Counted from the stretch's first letter, positions 35,885-46,900 are shown. The stretch is 64,000 nucleotides of DNA from Calothrix sp. HK-06 (GCF_001904745.1 NZ_MRCD01000005.1:1-64000); one strand, 5' to 3'. Numbers and translations: made by a program. The notes: generated by a model from the letters alone, not told the origin.

Positions 35885-38431
35885 TTAAATCCAGTTTCCA
35901 ACTAAAACAAAAGCAGACCAAAAGAATGGGTCGCGAAAATCAGTCTGGCGAATTAGCTTAATTTGTGCCTGACGCAGAGCTTCGGCTTTAGTAATTTTGG
36001 GTTGTCGCAGTTGTTCGTAAAAGCGAGTCATGAGAATTTCTGCTGCCTTATCTTTGACAGGCCAGAGAGTTGCTATGGTGGAACGGGCACCCGATTTGAC
36101 GGCTAAACCAGCTAGTCCTAGAACCGCACGCTCATCTCCTGTTGCCGTATCGCAAGCACTTAACACTAATAATTCGATCGCTTTCGATGAATTGCCAGTA
36201 CGATTTTTGAGAAGTTCGGACAATTCCTTCACATTCACTTGTCCATCCCATGTTAGTAAGTAGGTATCTTCGAGACGGGAGCTAAACTGTCCGTGAGTCG
36301 CTAGGTGGACAACATCGGCATTATCAAATTTAACGCGCTCTCCCAGAGCTTTACTGGTAAATTGCTGGTTTAGTAATAGCTTAGACGATACTGTTTGCGA
36401 AATTTGCTTCACTTCTGATTCCACAGCAGGCAAAGCAGCAAAACCAGAGCGAGATTCACTAATACCACCAATGATCGCATTAATTTTGTTTTCCTGGAAC
36501 GATTGAGCAGCCATTAGTTGCAACCCTGGTGAGAGTGCCACACCATATTTTTCAATCAGATATTGTTTACCGTCATACAAAGCTGCCATTGGAATGTTCC
36601 GCAACTTCCCATCTAAAACAAATACCAATGTCGTGCTATTTTTAAAGGCTTGTTCCTGTTCTGCAGGACGAATTAGCCAATCATAAATTTGTTGGCTAAA
36701 TCGTTCCCGATCTCTAGAATCGGAAACAGGGTTAAGGGCAATCAAAAAATTATCGAGAGTTTGTTCAATTTCTGCTCTTGGTTTGCGTGTGACATAATAA
36801 CGCAGGGGTTGTCCGGTTTGAGAGACAATCGTTGCAAGGCGATCGGGCAGGATAATCGGGTAAATAACTGCTGCCGTGGGGTCAACTTTATCTATCTGCT
36901 GCGCTTTATCTAAACATGCTTCGCGGAAAAAGTTATCGAGTTCGGCCATTTGTAGAGATTCAATCAATTCCCGAGCTTGTATCAGTTCTGTCTGACTCGG
37001 TTGCTCATCCAGAAGTAAACCCACCAGTTCCCGGTAAACAGGCTCGACACTTTCGCGGAAAGAGAATTGGACATCAGGGTTAACGCCAGCTAGATCAGAA
37101 CGTAGTGCTTTTAATGAGTTAACTGCTTCGGTATAGGCTAAAATTGCTTCTGGTCTATTACCCTGTTGCTTATACAATTTTCCAACCTGCCATGCCGATT
37201 GAGCAATAATATCCTCAGCTTGAAGTTGACGGGCAATATTTAGGGATTTATCTGCTAATTGCTTTGCCTCAGACCACTGAGAAGTGCGGCTGTAAAGTTG
37301 TCCCCACTGATACAGCGCATGAGCTTCTGCGGAAGCATCCTGAATTTTTTGGGCAGATTTAACTGTAACTGCCATAAGTTGCGCTAGGTCTTTCGTTGGT
37401 ATACCTTGGTCGGGTTTTTCCAATTTATTCAGGGTAGCTACAAAATTAATTGTTGCATAAAGAGAATTGTGGCTGGGTGGTAGTTCTTCCAGTTGTTGTT
37501 TTAACTGAGGTGCGAGTTCCATAGCATATTCAAGTTTGTCGTAATCCACCAACAATTTGAAACGAGCTAAACGTGCTTGCAACGCTTCATTTGGATTAGT
37601 AGCGGCTTTTTCTGCATCTTCAAAGTAATTTAATGACGCTTCTGGATCTTGCAAATCTGAGGCATTTTTTCCCAGACTCGAAAAGATAGAACTTAATTGG
37701 GTTTTGGCTGCAATTTTATTCGCTAGAGCTAAACTTTGTTCCAATACTTGCTGGCTTTTGCTATCACCAATTGCACGCAGAGCTAAACCAAGCGATCGCA
37801 ATCCATTAACTTTAACTTCCGAATCCGGCATTGCGGTCATTTTCTGAGTTATTTCTTCTAATTGTTGTCTAGAGCGACGATAAAATCCCAAACTTTGTAA
37901 AGCTTGTGCCTGGTTAATTTGACTACCGAGACTTCCGGTTTTATCCCCTGCCTGTTCGTAATATTTTTGGGCTTGTTGCCAGTTTTCGATGGCAGTTTCG
38001 GCTTTTCCGTTACGTAGTTGTAAATTTGCTTGAGTATTCAGTATTTGCGCCCAAACAATCGCATCCCCAGAGGGTTTAGCAGTTTGCAAAATTTTTATAC
38101 TTTGCTCGATCGATTGTTTAGCTGCTTCCCACTGGTTAAGTTCCTGTTGTGCCAGCGACAGATAACTTAAACTTAGGGCTTGATTAATGCGATCGCCTTG
38201 AGCCTGATACTGCTGTGCAGCCGTTTGCCAAACCGTCACAGCTTCCGCAAAACGTCCTGATTGGTAGAGCCTGCGTCCTTGTTCTAGCCCGTTGGTAGGT
38301 TGGGAAGAAGAGAGAACTGGAGTTGTTACTGGTGGAGATGCCTTTACGGGTGTAATGGTAAATGCTAAACACAAACTTAAAATACTGAGGCTGACATATA
38401 GCCAACGAGTTTTTTTAATTCCGAAAGCCAT
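35885..38431 (-). CDS. Exported TPR-CHAT domain protein (caspase-like protease), copy 2
   Basis: 848 residues. Signal peptide about 1-31 (VKASP). TPR helices from about 45 to 440 (GRRLYQSGRFAEAVTVWQTA, then regular repeats). CHAT domain about 540-848 with His713 (VHLATHGQF) and Cys760 (LSACDTATGD). The whole protein aligns with the copy at 18264-20939. It is placed between a TpsA exoprotein gene (upstream) and DUF928 (downstream) on the same strand, so it may process the TpsA exoprotein or the repeat region of the DUF928 protein outside the cytoplasm. That role is inferred; no substrate is known. Contains two HIP1 octamers. Confidence 0.92.
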   Translation of the reverse strand: MAFGIKKTRWLYVSLSILSLCLAFTITPVKASPPVTTPVLSSSQPTNGLEQGRRLYQSGRFAEAVTVWQTAAQQYQAQGDRINQALSLSYLSLAQQELNQWEAAKQSIEQSIKILQTAKPSGDAIVWAQILNTQANLQLRNGKAETAIENWQQAQKYYEQAGDKTGSLGSQINQAQALQSLGFYRRSRQQLEEITQKMTAMPDSEVKVNGLRSLGLALRAIGDSKSQQVLEQSLALANKIAAKTQLSSIFSSLGKNASDLQDPEASLNYFEDAEKAATNPNEALQARLARFKLLVDYDKLEYAMELAPQLKQQLEELPPSHNSLYATINFVATLNKLEKPDQGIPTKDLAQLMAVTVKSAQKIQDASAEAHALYQWGQLYSRTSQWSEAKQLADKSLNIARQLQAEDIIAQSAWQVGKLYKQQGNRPEAILAYTEAVNSLKALRSDLAGVNPDVQFSFRESVEPVYRELVGLLLDEQPSQTELIQARELIESLQMAELDNFFREACLDKAQQIDKVDPTAAVIYPIILPDRLATIVSQTGQPLRYYVTRKPRAEIEQTLDNFLIALNPVSDSRDRERFSQQIYDWLIRPAEQEQAFKNSTTLVFVLDGKLRNIPMAALYDGKQYLIEKYGVALSPGLQLMAAQSFQENKINAIIGGISESRSGFAALPAVESEVKQISQTVSSKLLLNQQFTSKALGERVKFDNADVVHLATHGQFSSRLEDTYLLTWDGQVNVKELSELLKNRTGNSSKAIELLVLSACDTATGDERAVLGLAGLAVKSGARSTIATLWPVKDKAAEILMTRFYEQLRQPKITKAEALRQAQIKLIRQTDFRDPFFWSAFVLVGNWI

Positions 38432-38709
38432 AAATAATTACCAAGATTTATATTTAGAACAATCGTTCATAGGAAAAGTGTTTAAGGTATCAATAAAGTT
38501 ATATTGCCCAACTTATAATCGGAACTATCACTCCCCAGGCGATCGGCATAAGTAAGTAGGTGTTATTAAACCAAGCTATGTAACTTTTTGTAACAGAAAA
38601 GGGAAAGCGTTAAGCCTTCGCCTTGTCGTGCGAATTGCTCTGCTCACCACAAATTTCCTTAACCTGATTTGAAGTTATAGTTCCCTAAATGACGTTGTTG
38701 ATAACATGA

Positions 38710-41163
38710 TTAATTTTTGGGAACAGCAGTACAGGTTAATGCTTGTTTTACCTGGGCAGAAGATTTATCTGCAACTAACTCAATTTTTCCTTGAGCGTTA
38801 CGGCGCCAGGAAGTAGCTTGAATGAGAACCTGTGGGGATGTTTGAGCATATACTTGCTGTGTTTTTCGGTAAGCAGACAAATCTCGCACATCCTCCCAAG
38901 GGAGATCGCTCCTTACTTCTTGAGTTGGATTTTGCGGCACACCACCCCGTCCCGTGGCTACAAAACTACTACTATTGTTGGCAGAACAACCTGTAGCAAT
39001 TCGTTGAGATGAATCTATTAATTCTACGGGCAATTCCACTAAACCAGAATTGGGGTCAACTCCAATATTATTAATATCAACTGTACCGTTAAGACCAAAT
39101 TGCGAACTGGCGGTAATATCGTTTTCATTTGTAATTTGCGGACGATATTGTAAGCCAATAATTCCTTGTGTGGCGATTTGAATATTACCCCCACGTCCTT
39201 GTACAGCATTAGCAACAATGTCGCTATTTTCCAATCCGGCAATAATGGGTGCATTGATATTGATGTTACCTCCATTACCATTACCGCCTGCTGTGGCGGT
39301 AATGTTGCTGCGATCGCGCGTCAGCAACAAACTTCCTACTTGTAAGCTGATGTTACCACCGTTACCAGATTCTGTCTGTGCTTGAATTAAACCTTGATTT
39401 TTTAATTGGATGCGATCGCTTGTAATGTTGAGATTGCCACCATTACCGGTACCTTGACTAGTCACGCTCACAGTCCCATTATCTGTTAGTATCAGGCTGG
39501 GTGTGGTCACACTAATACTACCTGCATTTGCTGTCAATGTATTTGGTAAACGCAATAATCGACGCAATTGTGGACTTAAACGAACGACAGATGAGTTGAT
39601 GCTACTGTTATTGTTAGGACTGCTACCACTAATGGCAATGGATTCATTGGCATTGATGTTGACATTTCCCCCATTCCCAGCAAAAAACGAGGATGAACCA
39701 ACTGTTCCGCCATTTAAGATTTGTAATTTGCTAGTATTTAGCGTCAAATCTTTGGTATTGCCTGTCCCCAAGCTAATGATACTTATGCTGCTATAAATTC
39801 CGGAAGGGCTTTCGCCCATGACGGTGGTATTTTGATTTTGAATCGTCACTTTACCACTAGAACCACTGCCAAATGTCGCCGAATACAATGAAGCTCCACC
39901 TGATACTGTCAAACTATCACCATTCACGAAGACATTACCTGCGGAACCTGTACCATATGTGCTAGTACCAAGGCTGCTGACGCTAGTGGGAATAAAAGGT
40001 GAAAAGCCGGATATTTCTATTGTTGAAGCTGCAATTTGAACGTTGCCGCTGTCAGCTACTCCGTATGTTAAGTTAGCGATCACTGAACCTTGCTGGAGTG
40101 TCAACTGGGGAGTGATGATATTGATATTCCCAGTAGTGCCAATGCTTAAGGCTTCAGTGCGAATTCCACTCCTAGCTGTGGTGTTGCGTGTTGCATTAAT
40201 GAAATCGATCGCTGCTGATGCTTGCAAACGAATGTCTCCACCTGGAAGATAGCCATAATTCTGCGCTAAAACCAACGAACCATCGCTAAACAGAATATTG
40301 CGTCCCTGAAGCTGAACAGAACCCGCATTTACCCCACTAATATCTAACAGTGACTTTTGTGCTAGTTGAATATCACCAAAGCTTTGCCCGTTTTCATACT
40401 CCAATTTATAACCCTGGATGGTAGGAACTAAATTAACTAATCCTGCACCTTCCAGGCTACCTAATTCTATATGCCCTGTTTCGGCAATCAAGTTAGCTCC
40501 ATTCAGATTTAAATTACCACCAACCAACGCCAAAGTTTTTCCCGCCTGTACTTGCAATTTTGTCGGGTTAGGATTGCGAATTACCGGCGCAAAATCGGAC
40601 TGGATATTTAAATGTCCAGTACCTTGGACTTGTATCGGTGCAGGATTACTACCCATTTGCAATCCAATGGGAACATTAATACTGAGTAATGCCTCTTGGG
40701 GATTAACTGCACTAAACTCAGTCCCATCAGCGAATTTGATGCTATTGGCTGTTGTGGCTATAAACGAGCCACTAATATCCAATTTGGCATTTTGCCCAAA
40801 TATAATTCCGTTGGGATTCATTAAAAACAAATTTACCGAGTTACTACTATTTATCGTTTGAATTAAGCCATCAATATGAGAAACATTGCCACCTGTCACC
40901 CGACTAAATATAGTTGTAATATTTGGCGTATTAACTAAATTAAACGTTGCTGAACCACCCGTAGGCACAGAGAAATTACTGAAACTATGAAATAAATTAC
41001 TACCTTTTTCAATCCCATTAAGAATATTAAAATTATTGCCACTTTGATTGGCAATAGTGTTAGTAGTACCATCCGATGTTACTTGAGCTATCGCTGATTG
41101 CATTATCCCACCTGTCAAGATTCCACAAATTAAACCCAAGCACACGGAAGCTACCTTCATCAC
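38710..41163 (-). CDS. TpsA-type filamentous haemagglutinin-like exoprotein, copy 1
   Basis: 817 residues. Signal peptide about 1-26. The TPS secretion domain (about 27-260) has SGNNFNILNGIEKGSNLFHS, NITTIFSRVTGG and the NLFLMNPNGIIFGQNA motif. A beta-helix of repeated GNGGNINI/GSGNAGNI-type strands runs to about 720, with a C-terminal tail ending in SWRRNAQGKIELVADK and TCTAVPKN. It should be secreted through the TpsB protein coded upstream (41497-43302) as a surface adhesin. At 817 residues it is short for an FHA, as is usual in cyanobacteria. A remnant of a sister gene lies just upstream. Confidence 0.92.
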   Translation of the reverse strand: MMKVASVCLGLICGILTGGIMQSAIAQVTSDGTTNTIANQSGNNFNILNGIEKGSNLFHSFSNFSVPTGGSATFNLVNTPNITTIFSRVTGGNVSHIDGLIQTINSSNSVNLFLMNPNGIIFGQNAKLDISGSFIATTANSIKFADGTEFSAVNPQEALLSINVPIGLQMGSNPAPIQVQGTGHLNIQSDFAPVIRNPNPTKLQVQAGKTLALVGGNLNLNGANLIAETGHIELGSLEGAGLVNLVPTIQGYKLEYENGQSFGDIQLAQKSLLDISGVNAGSVQLQGRNILFSDGSLVLAQNYGYLPGGDIRLQASAAIDFINATRNTTARSGIRTEALSIGTTGNINIITPQLTLQQGSVIANLTYGVADSGNVQIAASTIEISGFSPFIPTSVSSLGTSTYGTGSAGNVFVNGDSLTVSGGASLYSATFGSGSSGKVTIQNQNTTVMGESPSGIYSSISIISLGTGNTKDLTLNTSKLQILNGGTVGSSSFFAGNGGNVNINANESIAISGSSPNNNSSINSSVVRLSPQLRRLLRLPNTLTANAGSISVTTPSLILTDNGTVSVTSQGTGNGGNLNITSDRIQLKNQGLIQAQTESGNGGNISLQVGSLLLTRDRSNITATAGGNGNGGNININAPIIAGLENSDIVANAVQGRGGNIQIATQGIIGLQYRPQITNENDITASSQFGLNGTVDINNIGVDPNSGLVELPVELIDSSQRIATGCSANNSSSFVATGRGGVPQNPTQEVRSDLPWEDVRDLSAYRKTQQVYAQTSPQVLIQATSWRRNAQGKIELVADKSSAQVKQALTCTAVPKN

Positions 41164-41237
41164 TCAATCTCCATTCAAACTCTATACTTATAGTTCCCTA
41201 AATAATTTTTTTATTAACAGAATTATGCTGTTGAAAT

Positions 41238-41398
41238 TAACCTTTGGGAATGGCAGCACAGGTTAATGGCTGTTGCACTTGGGTAGAAGATTTATTGGCA
41301 ACTAAATCAATTTTTCCTTGAGCGTTACGGCGCCAGGAAGTCGCTTGAGTTAGCAATCCGCTCGATTTGAGTATTTGTGCTTTGACTAAAGGGAATTA
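41238..41398 (-). pseudogene. C-terminal remnant of a third TpsA gene
   Basis: Reading the minus strand from about 41393, one frame gives AQILKSSGLLTQATSWRR, NAQGKIDLVANKSSTQVQQ and a final CAAIPKG before TAA at 41238-41240. This matches the last 45 residues of the intact TpsA proteins at 38710-41163 and 50332-52821. Nothing upstream is recognisable, since an in-frame stop precedes it and the TpsB gene begins to end at 41497. A tandem tpsA gene has been deleted here apart from its tail. Confidence 0.85.
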
Positions 41399-41496
41399 CG
41401 AATTATTAATTGCCTAAAAGTGGGATAAATGCCAAAATAATTAATTTGTACATTGCCATTGACAAACCCACTGAATCTTTTTTGATTTGGAAATTC

Positions 41497-43302
41497 CTAA
41501 AAAGGTGAATAGCTGACGGAGAAGTATAGCCCATTTTCCTGAAGCGAGCGCTTTTCTCCTTCCAGTGATACTAATGGAATACCCCAATCCAGACGAGCTG
41601 AAAAGTTATTACCTTGTTTCCACAGCAGTCCTAAACCTGTACCTACGAGCATACTTGGTGATGGATTTTTGCCATCGTTATTCCAACCTTTACCAATATC
41701 AATGAAGGGTGTTAGTTGCAGCAATCCTTCCATTTTGGGGGCACGCAGGATGGGCAAGCGAAATTCTGCGGATAATAACAGACCGTTGTCTGTAAGTAAT
41801 GCATCTTGACGATAGCCACGCACGCTTAATTGACCACCCAGACCAAATTGCTCTAAGGGTACTAGGGAATCTGCTGCTGCTTGTAAATCACCCCTTACTA
41901 GAAACAGAGTGTCTGGCTTTAATTGACGTACCCATTGTGCCTGTCCTCGCCAGCTAAAAAAGCGGCTATCTGGTGCATCTTTATTAATATTCGCACCGAA
42001 CCAATCTACACCAACGCTAAATTGCGATCGCGCGGCAAAAACTTGCTGATTACTGCGTTGGGTATACTCTTGCGTAAAGCGCAAGGCTGAAATATTGGTT
42101 TTTCCGTTTGCATCGGCGCCGGGTGATAAAGGAAAGCCTCCAATATTATCAAGACCTAATTCTGTTTGGCTTTCTTGACGCGAGAAAGATATCCCCACTG
42201 CAAATTCCTGAGTTGGCTTTTGTATTAGTGGTTGACGATAGCCTAATTCGTAAGACTTACTGTTTGACTGAATATCAAGAACACTGAATGGTTTTTCAAT
42301 TATGTTATTCCATCCCTGATTAAAACCAAACGATATGGTGCCATTATGGGCATTAACTGGCAGCGTATAGTTGGCATTGATTGTATTACTACCATCAGTA
42401 TTTGCATAGCTAACACTGAGGGTATCACCTAAACCCAACAAATTAGCTTCTTGTAAATCTATCCCCCGACGAAAACTACCCACACTTGGCGAGCGTCCAT
42501 TATCTAAAGTTGTTGTTAGTCTAAAGGTATCCGCTTCTTTCACCTCAACTTGTAATATATTGGTTCCTGGACGGGTGCCTGTTTGCAATTCGGCATTGAG
42601 GTTTTGAATGCGCGGATCGAGACGGAGTAGTTGCAGCTTTTCTAATAAGCGCGCCACATTCAGGGGTTTACCTGCACCCAGTTGGATACGCTCACGAATA
42701 TACTTACTATGCAACCGTCTGTTACCAACAATTTTGATTTCTTGCAAACTACCTTCGACAACTTGAATTTTAATAACTCCTGCTTCTAATGTCTGTGGTG
42801 GAATCAATGTTCCCGTAGTTACATAGCCTTTATCAGTGTAGAGCTTAGTGATGGCATCTTTGACTTGCAACAGTTCTGCAAATGAAACTTCCCTTCCCAC
42901 ATAGCGAGATGTTACAGGGGTAAAATCTTCTGATTTGAAAACGCTACTACCAACAACTTCAATGCGATCTACCTGAAATTTGGCGCCTATGTCATCCTGT
43001 CTAGGAGTTTGCGTTTCTGGTAGTTGAGGAGGAGGAAGTAATTGATTCTGTTCTGATGGCTGCGGTAAAATATCCGACGGTAATGGAGTTACAGGAATAT
43101 CTTCTAAGCCATCAGGTGGCAAAGAACTGGGATTAGAAGTTTGTGCAATTGCCTGCTGATAATCACATAATACTGTTGCAACAAAAAAGCCGAATGTTAG
43201 AGGTACTATAGCAGTTAAAACACTTAGACAATTACTTAATGTATTTGTATAAAATATTTTGTTAATAATTGAGTTTTTAATAATAACTTGTTCCACTGTC
43301 AC
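41497..43302 (-). CDS. TpsB outer-membrane transporter (ShlB/FhaC/HecB family)
   Basis: 601 residues from a GTG start. Signal/anchor about 28-52, a proline-rich linker (about 55-100), POTRA domains (about 105-260, FQVDRIEVVGSSVFKSEDF, LRLDPRIQNLNAELQTG) and a 16-strand barrel (about 265-601). The barrel carries the family motif SVRGYRQDALLTDNG in loop L6 (about 495-509) and ends in an aromatic strand, FSVSYSPF. It recognises TPS domains in the periplasm and exports TpsA proteins. It precedes tpsA copy 1 and probably serves copy 2 as well, since no other TpsB gene is in the window. Confidence 0.93.
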   Translation of the reverse strand: MTVEQVIIKNSIINKIFYTNTLSNCLSVLTAIVPLTFGFFVATVLCDYQQAIAQTSNPSSLPPDGLEDIPVTPLPSDILPQPSEQNQLLPPPQLPETQTPRQDDIGAKFQVDRIEVVGSSVFKSEDFTPVTSRYVGREVSFAELLQVKDAITKLYTDKGYVTTGTLIPPQTLEAGVIKIQVVEGSLQEIKIVGNRRLHSKYIRERIQLGAGKPLNVARLLEKLQLLRLDPRIQNLNAELQTGTRPGTNILQVEVKEADTFRLTTTLDNGRSPSVGSFRRGIDLQEANLLGLGDTLSVSYANTDGSNTINANYTLPVNAHNGTISFGFNQGWNNIIEKPFSVLDIQSNSKSYELGYRQPLIQKPTQEFAVGISFSRQESQTELGLDNIGGFPLSPGADANGKTNISALRFTQEYTQRSNQQVFAARSQFSVGVDWFGANINKDAPDSRFFSWRGQAQWVRQLKPDTLFLVRGDLQAAADSLVPLEQFGLGGQLSVRGYRQDALLTDNGLLLSAEFRLPILRAPKMEGLLQLTPFIDIGKGWNNDGKNPSPSMLVGTGLGLLWKQGNNFSARLDWGIPLVSLEGEKRSLQENGLYFSVSYSPF

Positions 43303-43642
43303 CCCTTTTGGTGAATTTACCTAATTTTTTTACCTGTATATAGTAATCTTTCTACCATTTGCTCTAGCACTGCTCAATTTTTTTGTGAAGTTAAAAAATT
43401 ATTTGCTTGACCTGCGTATACTAAATAAAGCAAATAGTTTTTATTCCGTTTATTTAGTTAACTTGCTTAATAAATGTAGTTATTAAGATATAACTATAAA
43501 TATAGTGGCTGTATTTTTTACTAGCGACATCAGAGTAAATACTGATTTTGGCTCCAGTTATGAAGCTAGCAAAAAGTGTACTCCGCGCGTAGCCTTGAAT
43601 CATGGGAATAAGCTGGGTAACAATTTTTAGTACACCTTAACA

Positions 43643-43703
43643 GGGGTAGCATCCTTGCCCACCCTCAATATATATAGGACGGGCGAGGATGCCCATCCCA
43701 CAA
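43643..43703. repeat. Dispersed GGGCGAGGATGCCC element, paired arms
   Basis: GGGTAGCATCCTTGCCCACC on the left and GGACGGGCGAGGATGCCC on the right are two facing copies of the GTGGAACGGGCATCC family, able to form a long stem. Confidence 0.7.
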
Positions 43704-43769
43704 TTGCAGGTTAATTTAAATTTTTGGAAGTTCCTCATATAAGAAAAATTTGTTTGTAACCAATAAATT

Positions 43770-43799
43770 ATCCGTTACATCCGTTTTCATCCGTTGCCA
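43770..43799. repeat. ATCCGTTACATCCGTT repeat, copy 2
   Basis: ATCCGTTACATCCGTT, four bases, then ATCCGTTGCCA, matching 18229-18260 apart from the short middle. Confidence 0.65.
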
Positions 43800-43956
43800 G
43801 TTAACCCAAGCTACGTCTAAAAGTGTTTTTACGCTGAACCGAGCAGTATTATTCTACTCCTTAGTCAATATTTACCTCTAATTTGGGAACAATAATTTTG
43901 AGGGTAAATCGAAGCCAACCCTGGAAGATTAGTTTTGCGCCTTGAGGAAAAGTGCT

Positions 43957-46900
43957 ATGACAACAACAGATTCTTGTATTAGTATAAAAGGATACTTAGT
44001 AAAAGAAAAAATTTACCAGGGTTATAAAACAGGGGTATACCGAGCTATTCGATTGAGCGATCATCAGAATGTTGTTATCAAATTATTGCAACAGGAATAT
44101 CCTACTTTTAGTGAACTCTTGCAATTTCGCAATCAGTATAATATTAGTAAAAATTTACATATTCCTGGTGTTGTTCGCCCTTACAGCCTAGAAAATTATC
44201 ACAATAGCTACATGCTAGTAATGGAAGATTTTGGTGGAATTTCCTTACGGGAATATACTAAAAATCAACCATTAAATTTATTAGATTTTTTAATTATAGC
44301 AGTGCAAATTACTAATATATTATACGATTTATCTCAAAATTGCGTCATCCATAAAGATATTAAACCTGCAAATATTCTTATTAACTCAGCAACAAAGCAG
44401 GTTAAGCTCATAGACTTCAGTATTGCCTCTTGGCTTCCCAAAGAGACTCAAACCATTACCAGTCCAAATATTTTAGAAGGAACCCTTGCTTATATTTCCC
44501 CGGAACAAACCGGACGTATGAACCGAGGAATTGATTATCGTAGTGATTTTTACGCTTTGGGTGTAACATTTTTTGAATTACTAACTGGACAGTTACCTTT
44601 CGACTCTGATGACCCAATGGAATTGATTCATCTTCATATCGCTAAATTTCCTCAAAATTTATCAGATATCAACTCAGAAATTCCTGTTGTAATTACAAAA
44701 ATTATTCATAAGCTAATGGCAAAAAATGCTGAAGACCGCTATCAGACTGCTACAGGATTAAAGGCTGATTTGGAAAAATGTCTTTTAAAATTGCAAAAAA
44801 AAGGTTATATTGAAGATTTTGACATTGCTCGTAGAGATATTTGTGATAGATTTATTCTTCCTGATAAATTATATGGTCGAGATAATGAAGTGAAAGAGAT
44901 GCTTGCAGCATTTGAACGAGTTTCCCAATCCAATAGCGAAATGATTTTAGTGACCGGGTTTTCGGGGATTGGTAAAACTGCGGTAGTTAACGAAGTTCAC
45001 AAAGTGATTGTCAAAAAACGGGGATATTTTATTCAGGGCAAATTCGACCAATTTAATCGAAATATTCCTTTGTCGGGATTTATCGAAGCTCTTCAATGTT
45101 TGATAGAGCAGTTACTCACAGAAAGCGACAAACAATTACAACAATGGCAAAAAGAAATTTTGCAAGCATTAGGCGAAAATGGACAGGTTATTATTGAAAT
45201 TATTCCTGAATTAGAAAGAATCATTGGCAAACAAGCACCTGCATTAGAATTATTCGGTGCAGCCAGTCAAAATAGATTTAATTTTTTATTGCACAAATTT
45301 ATACAACTATTTGCGAATAAAGAACATCCCTTGGTTATCTTTTTGGATGATTTACAATGGGCAGATACAGCTTCTTTGCAATTGATAAAATCGTTAACTA
45401 ATAATAGCAATTTTAGTTATTTATTATTAGTTGGAACTTATAGAGATAATGAGGTATCTAATGTCCATCCTTTAATGTTAACATTGGAAGAGATTCAACA
45501 AAAAGATACAAAAATTAAAATAATTAATTTACAACCATTTAGTCAATTAGCATTGAACGAGCTAGTGGTTGACACTTTAAAATGTCAAGAATATGAAGCT
45601 TTTCCACTTACACAGTTCGTGTTTCACAAAACTCAAGGTAATCCATTCTTTGTTACACAATTTTTAAAATCATTACACCAAGATAAATTGATAAAATTTA
45701 ATTCAAATCAACAATCTTGGCAGTATAATATTTTTGAAATTAATCAGCAAACGCTCACAGATGATGTTGTTGAGTTTATGCTATTTCAATTAGGCAGATT
45801 ACCTGAATCAACTCAACAGGCTTTAAAGTTAGCTGCTTGTATTGGTAATGAATTTGATTTAGAAACATTAGCAATTATTGGTGAGCAATCTCAAGTAGAA
45901 TCAGCTGCTGATTTATTCAATGCTTTGGAAGAAGGGTTAATTTTACCTAAAAGTGATGTTTATAAAATTTATATAGACGGAGACAACCAAGCTTTTGCTC
46001 AAGATATTTCCGAAATTGCCACCTATAAATTTTTGCATGATCGCATTCAACAAGCCGCCTATCTTCTTATTTCTGAAGACCAAAGGCAAGCGACTCACCT
46101 AAAAATCGGACAAATGCTGTTAAAAAAAATACCTGAACAAGAGCAGGAAGAAAGAATTTTTGAAATTGTCAATCACTTGAATTTTGCAAAGGAACTACTG
46201 GCGAAATCATCAGATAAATTACAGTTGCTACGTTTAAATATGATAGCCGGCAAAAAAGCGCAGCTTTCTACGGCTTATGCAGATGCAAGGCAATATTTTT
46301 TGACTAGTATTTCGTTATTAACAGAGAATAGTTGGCAAAGTCAGTATAAAATCACATTATCGTTGTACGAAAATGCTGCAGAATTAGCATATCTCAATGG
46401 TAAATTTGCGGAGATGGAGTTGTATGTTGCCCAAGTTTTAGATAATGGTAAATCGCTGCAAGATAAACTCAAGGCTTACGAAATAAAGTTACAAGGTTTA
46501 AAGGCTGAAAATAAACTCAGAGAAGCTATATCTTTCGGGTTAGAGCTTCTTGAACTCTTGGGTGTGGAGTTACCACACCAACCGACACCAGAGCAGATTG
46601 AGCAAGTAATGACAGAGGTGCGAACAGGTTTGCAAGGAAAGCAAATTTCAAATTTGATTGATCTTCCAGATATGACAGATAAACTAAAATTGGCTGCAAC
46701 TCGTATTCTTGTAGGTTTGAGTCCAACGGCACATATGGCTTTGCCACAACTTTTGCCTATAATTGCCGCCAAGCAAGTCGAGTTAGCATTGAATTATGGC
46801 AATGCACCTGCCCATGCTCATGGCTATGCTACTTGTGGGATGATGCTGTGCGGGTTATTCGGCGATATCGATGCGGGTTATGAGTATGGACAGTTGGCAT

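Larger units (their letters stand above)
33857..42031. repeat. Cluster of HIP1 octamers GCGATCGC
   Basis: Eight copies, at 33857, 34178, 35657, 37792, 38189, 39310, 39412 and 42024, about one per kb. I saw none in the other 56 kb. The cluster covers the CHASE2 kinase, DUF928, CHAT, TpsA and TpsB genes. Confidence 0.8.
43303..43956. other. Divergent intergenic region between the TPS block and the HstK-like gene
   Basis: 654 bp, no gene seen. It holds a hairpin repeat (43643-43703) and a CCGTTACATCCGTT repeat (43770-43799), and should carry promoters for tpsB and for the large kinase. TTGAGGAAAA at 43942-43951 is the kinase ribosome site. Confidence 0.5.

Noticed and set aside
43957-44830. Inactive Ser/Thr kinase because DFG reads DFS
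   Set aside because: The metal-binding Asp, catalytic Asp134 and Lys42 are all present and DFS is tolerated in related HstK-type kinases, so inactivity is not supported.
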